Below, one piece after another: positions 19,267-25,982 of a stretch of DNA of 64,000 nucleotides. Where the stretch lies: NCBI RefSeq assembly GCF_001477495.1, contig NZ_LDTF01000009.1:80868-144867 (forward strand). The letters run 5' to 3'. Source of the stretch: Sphingomonas yabuuchiae (GTDB lineage: Bacteria; Pseudomonadota; Alphaproteobacteria; Sphingomonadales; Sphingomonadaceae). Below the pieces are notes generated by a model. The model was not told where the DNA came from. It searched no databases and worked only from the letters and a program-made list of their open reading frames with translations. Position 1 is the first letter of the stretch. Each line of letters opens with the position of its first letter. A program made the translations under genes and the position numbers.

Positions 19267-19393
19267 GTCGATCCGTCCTGTTCCTTCGCTCAATCTGGCA
19301 CACCAATGATCCAATACTAAGAAAATTTGCAGATAACTGGTGGATGTGGCCCTGCGTTTGCGTGTAGCTTGAGACTACAGGGCAGGGGGGACA

Positions 19394-19618
19394 ATGCTTC
19401 AAGTAGCGACGGCGGGGGTGACGGCTCTTGCGCAGGTTTACGGGTTTTCCGATGCCTCCAGCTTCGTCTCAAGCCATATCGAAACCCTCAAGGGGCTAGA
19501 CAACGCGCTGTTGAGCCGGTGCGGACATGTCTTGGAAGCAGTTCAGATTGGCTTCGGTGTAGGCTCCGATAATGGCCTGATGCTGATCGGTCTGGGAAGG
19601 ACACTCCTGGGTGCCTGA
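19394..19618 (+). CDS. hypothetical protein, upstream part of a UGA-interrupted frame
   Basis: A 74-residue open frame starting at ATG 19394 behind a GGGGGG stretch. The C-terminal part is hydrophobic and Gly-rich (GFGVGSDNGLMLIGLGRTLLGA). It ends at TGA 19616-19618. The next ATG (19622) is in the same reading frame, one codon further on, so the two pieces may be one gene of about 209 codons interrupted by a nonsense codon. GC content is visibly lower than in neighbouring genes. I do not recognise the family. Confidence 0.45.
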   Translation: MLQVATAGVTALAQVYGFSDASSFVSSHIETLKGLDNALLSRCGHVLEAVQIGFGVGSDNGLMLIGLGRTLLGA

Positions 19619-19621
19619 GCG

Positions 19622-20023
19622 ATGCCGGTTGCAGGGACCGCTTCTCTTGCCAACCCCGTCATGATGACGTGCGCTGCCATCGGTGCGATTCATTATGGTT
19701 GGAATGCCTTGAGCGAAGACGAACGCGCCAAGGTTCTCGACACGGTGGCAGACGCCTTTGCCGCTGGACGGCAACTTATCAAGGCGGTGGCCGACTTTGC
19801 CGTCGACACCATCAAGGCTCTACTATCCAAGGAAAATCTTGCGGAACTCAAGCGTATGGTAGGAGACGCGGCTGCGACGTTCGGCCGACGGCTGGGTGAT
19901 ATTACGCGGACGATTGCGGATCGGGCGGCGGACGTGCGGAATATTGCCACGGGGCGCGCCTCCTCGATCATCAGCGCACTTCCGAAACGCTTGCCATTTC
20001 GGAATCCACCAGAGTCGACTTAA
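19622..20023 (+). CDS. hypothetical protein, downstream part of a UGA-interrupted frame
   Basis: 133 residues in the same frame as the preceding 74-codon piece. It starts with a hydrophobic stretch (LANPVMMTCAAIGAIHYGW, about residues 9-27), then two predicted amphipathic helices (LDTVADAFAAGRQLIKAVADF, shortened here, and KALLSKENLAELKRMVG) and a basic tail. A membrane-active or envelope-associated protein is possible, but no function can be assigned. Its stop overlaps the stop of the convergent antitoxin-like gene by 3 bases. Lower GC suggests acquisition by transfer. Confidence 0.5.
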   Translation: MPVAGTASLANPVMMTCAAIGAIHYGWNALSEDERAKVLDTVADAFAAGRQLIKAVADFAVDTIKALLSKENLAELKRMVGDAAATFGRRLGDITRTIADRAADVRNIATGRASSIISALPKRLPFRNPPEST

Positions 20024-20205
20024 GCGACGCGCGCCAAGCGGGGGCTGGAAATCGTCTTTTTGATCGCTGCCCATTCGCTGGCCGACACCAGCACCGCGCC
20101 TTCGCCACGCTCAAGCGTGATCGCCAATGGCGCGCGGTCGGCGACGACCTTGTCGATCATCGCCTCCAGATTTTCGGACGCTTCGGCGTAGGAGACGGCT
20201 TGCAT
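20020..20205 (-). CDS. Phd/YefM-type antitoxin, short orphan
   Basis: A 61-residue protein whose first 50 residues match the DNA-binding half of Phd/YefM antitoxins (QAVSYAEASENLEAMIDKVV, then APLAITLERGEGAVLVSASEWAAI). The usual C-terminal toxin-binding segment is almost absent; only SPRLARVA follows the conserved part. There is no RelE/YoeB or Doc toxin on either side, so it is an orphan or a decayed remnant. It converges on the lower-GC hypothetical gene. Confidence 0.7.
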   Translation of the reverse strand: MQAVSYAEASENLEAMIDKVVADRAPLAITLERGEGAVLVSASEWAAIKKTISSPRLARVA

Positions 20206-20243
20206 GAGCCGAAGCTCTCCTACTGCTTCCCGAACGTCAACCC

Positions 20244-20555
20244 TTACCGCTTCCGCACAAACTCCGCGCGCAGGACCAAGCCCTTGATCCCGTCGAACTT
20301 GCAGTCGATTTCCTGCGCGTCGCCGGTCAGGCGGATCGACTTGATGAGAGTGCCGCGCTTCAGTGTCTGGCCTGCGCCCTTGACGGTCAGGTCCTTGATC
20401 AGCGTCACCTGATCCCCGTCGTTCAGCACATTGCCGACCGAGTCCCGCACCACGACCGCGTCATCGTCGTTGGTCGCTCCGCCCCTGGCGGCGGCGTCGG
20501 CTGCGCTGATCCATTCGCCGGTCGCTTCGTCATACACATAGTCGTCGTCGGCCAT
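20244..20555 (-). CDS. PhnA/YjdM-like protein
   Basis: A 103-residue protein ending in the PhnA/YjdM domain: VRDSVGNVLNDGDQVTLIKD, KGAGQTLKRGTLIKSI and DGIKGLVLRAEFVRK. The N-terminal zinc-ribbon cysteines of full-length YjdM are missing and replaced by a short acidic segment. Despite the historical name, a role in phosphonate use is not established. It stands alone. Confidence 0.85.
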   Translation of the reverse strand: MADDDYVYDEATGEWISAADAAARGGATNDDDAVVVRDSVGNVLNDGDQVTLIKDLTVKGAGQTLKRGTLIKSIRLTGDAQEIDCKFDGIKGLVLRAEFVRKR

Positions 20556-20635
20556 CGCCCGAAATCCTTGTCCTGATCGGTGGAATGGCGGGCGCTATGC
20601 GCTCGTACGCCAAATGATGCCAGTGTGATTACAGA

Positions 20636-21331
20636 TCAGGAAAGGGGCGGCAGCGCCCAGTCGATCGGCTGTTGGCCATGCTCGACCAGAAAGTCATTGG
20701 CCTTGGAAAAGGGCTTCGACCCGAAAAAGCCGCCCCGCGCCGACAAGGGCGAGGGGTGGACCGAGGTCAGGACGCAGTGCCGCCCCGCGCCCATCTCACG
20801 TACGAACCCGGCCTTTTTCTGGGCATAGGCACCCCACAGGATGAAGACGACCGGCTCGGCCTTGGCGGCGACGGCGCGGATCACGGCGTCGGTGAACCGC
20901 TCCCAGCCGCGCCCCTGGTGCGAGGCGGCCTGGCCCATGCGCACGGTCAGCACCGAGTTGAGCAGCAACACTCCCTGCCGTGCCCAGTGGTCGAGCAGGC
21001 CGTGGGAGGGCGGCGCGATGCCGAGGTCGGTCGCCATCTCCTTATAGATATTGACTAGGCTGGGCGGCGGCCGGACGCCGGGCTGGACCGAGAAGGCCAG
21101 GCCATGCGCCTGCCCCTCGCCATGATAGGGGTCCTGCCCCAGGATGACGACGCGCACCTGATCGAGCGGCGTCAGGTCGAGCGCGCGGAACCACTCGGAC
21201 GGGCGGGGGAAGACACGCTGCCCGCCCTCGCGCTCCTCGGCCAGAAAGGTCTTCAGCGCCTTCATATAGGGTTCGTCGAATTCGGGCCGCAGCACCGACA
21301 GCCAGCTTTCGTGCAATCGAACGTCGCTCAT
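20636..21331 (-). CDS. ung: uracil-DNA glycosylase, family 1
   Basis: A 231-residue base-excision enzyme that removes uracil from DNA. The catalytic motif GQDPYHGEGQAHGLAFSV (water-activating Asp) lies near residue 65 and the second motif HPSPLSA near residue 190; LLLNSVLTVR is also conserved. Length matches E. coli Ung (229). The start is ATG 21331. It is a single gene, divergent from the following lipoprotein gene. Confidence 0.96.
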   Translation of the reverse strand: MSDVRLHESWLSVLRPEFDEPYMKALKTFLAEEREGGQRVFPRPSEWFRALDLTPLDQVRVVILGQDPYHGEGQAHGLAFSVQPGVRPPPSLVNIYKEMATDLGIAPPSHGLLDHWARQGVLLLNSVLTVRMGQAASHQGRGWERFTDAVIRAVAAKAEPVVFILWGAYAQKKAGFVREMGAGRHCVLTSVHPSPLSARGGFFGSKPFSKANDFLVEHGQQPIDWALPPLS

Positions 21332-21441
21332 GAATGTGTCTTGCCGTTCGCGACGGATACGCGCAACCGGCGTCGCCGATGATCGTTATGCAGGCGATAC
21401 GGTCGCCCTCCTGCGGCCGCCGATAGGAAAGGAACTGGATC

Positions 21442-21819
21442 ATGCAGCGTTCCACGATTCTCCTGGCCGTGATGGCCGCCGCGCTGCCGCTGGCGGCGTG
21501 CGGCTCCAAGACCGAGACGGCCGATAACAGCGCGGCGGCCGTCACCACCAACGGTACCGAGATGACCGCCGACACGCTCGGGGCGAAGATCCGGGCGCTG
21601 CCCGAGGGCCAGCGTCGCGGCGTCCTGTTCCGCGCGATCCGCGATGCCGGACCCAGCGGCGCCAGCTGCCAGTCGGTCACCGCGATGAAGGAAGCCGCCG
21701 CCACCAACGGCAACCCGACCTGGAACGCGGTATGCGACGGCACGACCCAGTGGACGATCGTGCTGACCGCCGACCAGTCGGCCAGCGTCACCGGCCCCGG
21801 CCCCGTCACGATCAAGTGA
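21442..21819 (+). CDS. hypothetical lipoprotein
   Basis: 125 residues with a lipoprotein signal (ILLAVMAAALPLAACG, Cys at about 20), a Thr/Ala-rich linker and a small domain with two cysteines (ASCQSV and AVCDGT) that could form a disulfide. I do not recognise the family. GGAAAGGA lies upstream of ATG 21442. It converges with the DUF1810 gene, with a possible bidirectional hairpin between them. Confidence 0.65.
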   Translation: MQRSTILLAVMAAALPLAACGSKTETADNSAAAVTTNGTEMTADTLGAKIRALPEGQRRGVLFRAIRDAGPSGASCQSVTAMKEAAATNGNPTWNAVCDGTTQWTIVLTADQSASVTGPGPVTIK

Positions 21820-21840
21820 ATCAGGGCAAGTGAGCCGATG

Positions 21841-21877
21841 GAGGCTCGGCCACTACCGTCAGGGATGGTCGAGCCTC
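21841..21877. terminator. possible bidirectional hairpin between convergent genes
   Basis: GAGGCTCG and CGAGCCTC form an 8-base stem around a 21-base loop between the lipoprotein and DUF1810 genes, overlapping the end of the latter. There is no T-run, so termination is only suggested by position. Confidence 0.25.
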
Positions 21878-22296
21878 GCCCGAGTCGCAGGGTCTTCCCG
21901 CCCGTCGAAGAAACGCTCCAGCCCCTTGCGGAACGGCGTCGGATCATCGGCGACGGCGGCGAACAGGGTCAGCGACGAGCGCAGCTTCATCGCATCGACC
22001 GTGCCGAAGATCGCCTCGGCCGAACCCGGCGCAGCGATCGCGGCGGCCACCGCGTCAATCAGGCGTGGACCGAGCAATGGATGCGCCAGATAGGCCCGCG
22101 CTTCCCCGGCATCGGCGATGGCATAGAATATCGCCGTCGGGCTGCGGCCCAGCCCGGCGATCTGTGGGAAGACATACCACATCCAATGGCTTTGCTTCCG
22201 GCCGGATCGCAGTTCGGCCAGCGCGGTGGCAAAACTGGTCGCCTGGGCCTCGACAAAGCGGACCAGCGCGGCATCATGGGACGGCGGGGATGACAT
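21859..22296 (-). CDS. DUF1810 family protein
   Basis: 145 residues with the family blocks LVRFVEAQ at the N-terminus, RSGRKQSHWMWYVFPQIAGLG, YLAHPLLGPRL and IFGTVDAMKLRSSLTLFA. It is a widespread cytoplasmic family without known function. Length is normal. No operon partner. Confidence 0.85.
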   Translation of the reverse strand: MSSPPSHDAALVRFVEAQATSFATALAELRSGRKQSHWMWYVFPQIAGLGRSPTAIFYAIADAGEARAYLAHPLLGPRLIDAVAAAIAAPGSAEAIFGTVDAMKLRSSLTLFAAVADDPTPFRKGLERFFDGREDPATRARLDHP

Positions 22297-22360
22297 GAAG
22301 GGGCAACCGGCCGCAGCCCCGAAGCGTTCCCGCCGATAAGAGATTCGTCAGGAGAGAGAC

Positions 22361-22873
22361 ATGCGCCGTTTCGCCATCCTTGCCCCCTTGGCTCTGCTCG
22401 CGCTGTCGGCGTGCGGCGGGCAGGGTGGGGATACCGACTCGGATGTCGCCCCAGGCAACTTCACCCCGCCGGGCACGGCACGGCCCACCCCGATGGCGGG
22501 CGTGGCGCAGGTCAATCCGCTGACCAGCTATATCGGACACTATCCCGGCGATGCGGTCGATGGGGTCAGCTTCTTCGACCGGACCGAGGTGGCGAGCGCG
22601 CTGCACGATGCGGTCGGCGACCAGAAGCTGGTCCAGCGGATCATGTCGCGCGGCGCAGTGACGGTGCCGATCTTCCGCCAGGGGGAACAGGGGATCGCCG
22701 CGCATGGCTGTACCCCGCATGACTGCGCCGACAACAACTGGACGGTCCAGATCGACCTGAAATCGTCCAAGGCGCGGGTGTGCTACCACGACCGCGAGAC
22801 GATGGGCGACCGCAGCCAATGGTATATGGGCGGCGCGCCGGTGACCCAGCCGGGGGAATGCCCGCAGGAGTGA
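22361..22873 (+). CDS. hypothetical lipoprotein
   Basis: 170 residues with a lipoprotein signal (LALLALSACGG, Cys at about 19), a polar Pro/Thr linker, then a compact domain with three cysteines (HGCTPHDC and RVCYHD), perhaps disulfide-bonded. RFAILAPLALLAL follows the ATG at 22361, and GGAGAGAG lies upstream. No family was recognised. A family B repeat begins 3 bases after its stop. Confidence 0.65.
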   Translation: MRRFAILAPLALLALSACGGQGGDTDSDVAPGNFTPPGTARPTPMAGVAQVNPLTSYIGHYPGDAVDGVSFFDRTEVASALHDAVGDQKLVQRIMSRGAVTVPIFRQGEQGIAAHGCTPHDCADNNWTVQIDLKSSKARVCYHDRETMGDRSQWYMGGAPVTQPGECPQE

Positions 22874-22875
22874 AA

Positions 22876-23008
22876 ATCCTCCCCGGCACGGGGAGGGGGA
22901 CCACCGCGAAGCGGTGGTGGAGGGGGATCTCCGCCAAGGACGTCCCGTGCCGAAGCCCCCCCTACGTCAGGCCTGGCGGCCTGCCACCTCCCCGTGCCGG
23001 GGAGGATC
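22876..23008. repeat. palindromic intergenic repeat, family B
   Basis: Complete copy with arms ATCCTCCCCGGCACGGGGAG and its mirror; the inner module reads ACCGCGAAGCGGTGGTGGAG. It lies between the convergent lipoprotein and MipA genes. Confidence 0.85.
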
Positions 23009-23013
23009 GAGGT

Positions 23014-23898
23014 TTAGAACGTGTACGCCACGCCCAGCGCGCTCAGCCACTGGCTGCGCGAGCCGACCTGCGACACGATCGGGCTGTCGGCGAAATTGCC
23101 GAGCTCGCGGCCATAGGTCAGGCCGCCCACGATCTTCCATCCCTTCAGCAAATTGCCGGTGATCGAATAGGTGGCGAGGCCGCCGACCGACCAGTCCTTC
23201 CAACCGGCGCGCGCATTATAGACGGGCAGGCCGCTCGCCGCGCTCTGGTCCGGCGTGATCGAGAAATAGCGGCGGGCATAGCCGCGCCCGGCATGCTCGG
23301 CGGTGGCGAACAGGCCGACCGCCGCCTTGGTCGACAGCGGCGTGAAATAGTTGACCGAAGGCTGCCAGATGCCGCTGTCGTGCACGCCGGTCACGTCATG
23401 GCGATAGCTGACCGAGACGGAGAGCCGGTCATAGGGGCTGGTGACGACGCCGATCTTGCCGATGCCGACATAGCCGCCCAGCTCGACCGCCGCGCCGATC
23501 TTGCCCAGCGCGGCCACCTGCCGGTTGCCGATCCCCGACGTGGTGGTGCGGTCGAGATTGACGACGCCGATCGGCCCGGCCTGGATATCCCAGTCGCGAT
23601 TGGTCTTGTCGCCGATCAGGTCGACCGAGATGCGGTTGCCGATATAGGTGATGGTGTGCCCGTCGATATAGGCGAGCGCGGCGGGCGCGGGGGAGAAGGA
23701 ATAGTCCTTCGACCCTTCGTAGCGCGGCAGGTAAGCCGCGCCCAGGCCTACGGTGACGGTGTTCTTGCCCAGCTGGCCAGCCATCTCGGCGGCGGCGGGG
23801 TTGCTGGATATTGTGGAATCCTGCGCAAAAGCGGGGACCGACAGGGACAGCGCACCCATGGCGATTAGCGGGGCGGAAACGCGCGAAAATAGGCGCAA
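23014..23898 (-). CDS. MipA/OmpV family outer-membrane protein
   Basis: A 294-residue protein with a signal peptide (cleavage near AFAQ-DS) and a beta-barrel ending in the aromatic GVAYTF, the usual outer-membrane signal. VTVGLGAAYLPRYEGSKDYSFSPAP is the typical MipA/OmpV N-terminus. MipA family proteins have been tied to murein-hydrolase scaffolding or act as small porins; which applies here is unknown. Confidence 0.9.
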   Translation of the reverse strand: MRLFSRVSAPLIAMGALSLSVPAFAQDSTISSNPAAAEMAGQLGKNTVTVGLGAAYLPRYEGSKDYSFSPAPAALAYIDGHTITYIGNRISVDLIGDKTNRDWDIQAGPIGVVNLDRTTTSGIGNRQVAALGKIGAAVELGGYVGIGKIGVVTSPYDRLSVSVSYRHDVTGVHDSGIWQPSVNYFTPLSTKAAVGLFATAEHAGRGYARRYFSITPDQSAASGLPVYNARAGWKDWSVGGLATYSITGNLLKGWKIVGGLTYGRELGNFADSPIVSQVGSRSQWLSALGVAYTF

Positions 23899-23970
23899 GA
23901 CGGAAAACTCCCTGAATTCGGTTATCCGAAATGCAACGCTACGGTAACGATTTCGCTCCGGCGGATTGTG

Positions 23971-24402
23971 TCAGAAGATGTACCGCATTTTGATCTGTTG
24001 TGTTTCGGCAACAGAATCGAGCATGAACCGCGCCGCGGCAAAGCGCGGCGGGCCGAACCGGATCACCGGATTGCGCGAAAAGCCGAAGCCCTCGCGCGGG
24101 ATGCCCGCCAGCGTGTCGAGCTTGGCGTTGTTGTTCTCGTCATGGATGACGGCCGCGGCGTAATTGCCGTGCGGCAGGCCGTCGAGATGGATGCCCCGCT
24201 GCCCGGCGGGAACCGAACGGGTCAGCGCGCGGGCATCGTCGACGCATTGCGGGAAGTTATCCGGGTCGGCGGTCAGGCACAGCCGGATCATGCCCTTGGC
24301 CGAGCGGAGCTGGTCGATCCCGATGTCCAGTCGGCTGACCGGCGCGGCGCTGATCAGCGGCAGGGCGGCCAGCACCAGAAGCGCGGCGCGCGGCCTGCGC
24401 AT
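23971..24402 (-). CDS. DUF2141 domain exported protein
   Basis: 143 residues from ATG 24402: a basic start and signal peptide (ALLVLAALPLISAAP), then the DUF2141 domain with RLDIGIDQLRSAKG, GMIRLCLTADP, LPHGNYAAAVIHDENNN and IPREGFGFSRNP. Periplasmic, function unknown. The frame stays open upstream to 24495 but those residues lie inside the desaturase gene. Its first 146 bases overlap the 3' end of the sterol desaturase gene in another frame, an unusually long overlap. Confidence 0.8.
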   Translation of the reverse strand: MRRPRAALLVLAALPLISAAPVSRLDIGIDQLRSAKGMIRLCLTADPDNFPQCVDDARALTRSVPAGQRGIHLDGLPHGNYAAAVIHDENNNAKLDTLAGIPREGFGFSRNPVIRFGPPRFAAARFMLDSVAETQQIKMRYIF

Positions 24403-25123
24403 GGGCGCGCCCGAAATCCCCGAGCCCCCGGTCCGTGCCGCACAATCGATCCCAGAACCGGAAATAGAGTCCATAATTGCACCCATATTGCTCATGATGC
24501 CGTTGATGATGGCTTGCCGTGATGAGCCACCCCCCCAGGTGCCCCTGCCACAGGAATCGCGGAAAGATCTCCCAACCCATGTGGTTGGTCACGCCCATAA
24601 CGGTCATGATGGTCAGCACCAAGCCGAGTGCGCCGATGTGAATCGGAATCAGAAACACAAGTAGCGGAATTACCACAGCGCCCGTCACCGCTTCGATCGG
24701 ATGAAAGGCCATGGCGGCCCAGGCGGTCGGCGGTCGGCTGGCGTGGTGGACGGCGTGCGCGGCCTTGAAGACGGCGGGCCGGTGCATCCAGCGATGCGTC
24801 CAGTAGAACCAAGTGTCGTGCGCGATCAGATAGAGCAGCACCGAGACCGGCCAGTACCAGAGCGGCCAGGCTTGGACGTCGGCATAGATTTGCGTCCAGC
24901 CGCGATTCTGCCAGCCCCAGGCGACGATCCCGGCCGGCACGCCGTAGATCGCGGCGGAGGCGAGGCTCCACCAGATTTCCCGCCGGATCTGCGGATCGAG
25001 CCCGGCATAGAGGTTCGGATGCCGCGCCTTGGTCGCCAGCGCGAATGCCCCCGAGGCGAGCAGATAGCGGACACCGACGATCAGCGTCATGGCGATGGCG
25101 GACAGGATCAGGGCAAGCGTCAC
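24257..25123 (-). CDS. sterol desaturase/fatty acid hydroxylase family protein
   Basis: A membrane di-iron enzyme with the expected His clusters HDTWFYWTHRWMH, HAVHHAS and HHQRHHEQYG, and four hydrophobic segments. It probably hydroxylates a lipid or carotenoid-like substrate; the substrate is unknown. GTG 25123 is the likely start (the next ATG, 25090, would cut into the first membrane segment). After FRFWDRLCGTDRGLGDF the last 45 residues are Arg/Ala-rich with no family character and run inside the DUF2141 gene, so the original stop may have been lost. Confidence 0.78.
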   Translation of the reverse strand: MTLALILSAIAMTLIVGVRYLLASGAFALATKARHPNLYAGLDPQIRREIWWSLASAAIYGVPAGIVAWGWQNRGWTQIYADVQAWPLWYWPVSVLLYLIAHDTWFYWTHRWMHRPAVFKAAHAVHHASRPPTAWAAMAFHPIEAVTGAVVIPLLVFLIPIHIGALGLVLTIMTVMGVTNHMGWEIFPRFLWQGHLGGWLITASHHQRHHEQYGCNYGLYFRFWDRLCGTDRGLGDFGRAHAQAARRASGAGRPAADQRRAGQPTGHRDRPAPLGQGHDPAVPDRRPG

Positions 25124-25185
25124 GGGGGCCTTGTACCCTATCGGGGGCGGGGCTTGAACCGCGAACGTCCGGTGCGCGGGCTTTT

Positions 25186-25344
25186 GTTCGCGCGGAGGCG
25201 CGGAGACGCAGAGGGGTTGGGTCTGGGGTCGGCGTCGGCCATTCCTTCGCCCGCTGCCCCTGCCGCATCGTTGATGATGGAGGAGCGGCCTGTCGGCCGG
25301 ACGTGACACCTCCGCGTCTCCGCGTCTCCGCATGTCCGCGCGAA
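25186..25344. repeat. inverted repeat, family D (CGCGGAGACGC type)
   Basis: GTTCGCGCGGAGGCGCGGAG (from 25186) is mirrored by CTCCGCGTCTCCGC... ending GCGCGAAC at 25344, with some mismatches. The arms are about 100 bases apart. I recall this type of element from other sphingomonads, but no second copy is seen in this window. Confidence 0.6.
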
Positions 25345-25351
25345 CCCCACA

Positions 25352-25440
25352 TCCGTTCGCACTGAGCGAAGTCGAAGCCTACGCCTCACACTATCGGCGA
25401 GCGCATCCCGTGCACTTCGACTTCGCTCAGTGCGAACGGA
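25352..25440. repeat. palindromic intergenic repeat, family A
   Basis: Variant arms TCCGTTCGCACTGAGCGAAG and CTTCGCTCAGTGCGAACGGA flank a 40-base centre. It directly follows the family D repeat and ends 18 bases before the acetyltransferase stop. Confidence 0.8.
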
Positions 25441-25458
25441 GGCTGGGCAAGGGGCGGA

Positions 25459-25971
25459 TCACCCCCGGTGGAAAATCCGGATCGGCCGCTCATGATAGAT
25501 CCCCTCGACCGGCGCGCCGTACCCCAGCTTTTCTGCCAGCCGGATCGACGCGCTATTGCCCGGATCGATGATGCAGCAGGTCCGCCCGATCCCTTGCGCC
25601 TCCGCCCAGCCGAGTATCGCGCGCATCGCCTCGCCCGCATAGCCCTTGCCCTGCGCTGCCGGGATCAGCGTCCACCCCGCCTCCGGCACCGTCAGTTCCG
25701 GGGTGATCTCGCGCCGCGATTCCAGCAGGCCCATATCGCCCAGCACCTGCCCGGTCGTCCGGTCGCACACCACCCAGGCACCATAGCCGAACACGGTCCA
25801 GCACCCGACCGACCGCAACATCCGAATCCAGACATCTTCGCGAGCGCGAGGCTTGCCGCCGATCATGCCGTAAACCGCCGGATCGGCCCACATCGCCGCC
25901 AGGGCATCGAGATTGTCGGGATGATGGCCGCGCAGGGTCAGGCGGTCGGTGGTCAGGATCGGGGCGCTCAT
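25459..25971 (-). CDS. GNAT family N-acetyltransferase (RimJ/RimL-like)
   Basis: 170 residues with the GNAT fold signatures: N-terminal LTTDRLTLRGHHPDNLDAL, the acetyl-CoA-binding AAQGKGYAGEAMRAILGW, and IIDPGNSASIRLAEKLGY. It belongs to the RimJ/RimL-like group (Acetyltransf_3). The substrate is not predictable. It lies 11 bases downstream of recQ on the same strand and is probably co-transcribed. Confidence 0.88.
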   Translation of the reverse strand: MSAPILTTDRLTLRGHHPDNLDALAAMWADPAVYGMIGGKPRAREDVWIRMLRSVGCWTVFGYGAWVVCDRTTGQVLGDMGLLESRREITPELTVPEAGWTLIPAAQGKGYAGEAMRAILGWAEAQGIGRTCCIIDPGNSASIRLAEKLGYGAPVEGIYHERPIRIFHRG

Positions 25972-25982
25972 GGCCCGAGAGC

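Larger units (their letters stand above)
19018..19393. other. gene-free stretch with two repeat fragments
   Basis: These 376 bases hold a half copy of repeat family A (19062-19090) and a half copy of family B (19209-19266). The last 120 bases are noticeably AT-richer and include a small hairpin TGTAG-CTTGAGA-CTACA just before the following frame. No open frame longer than about 60 codons with gene-like character is seen. Confidence 0.6.
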
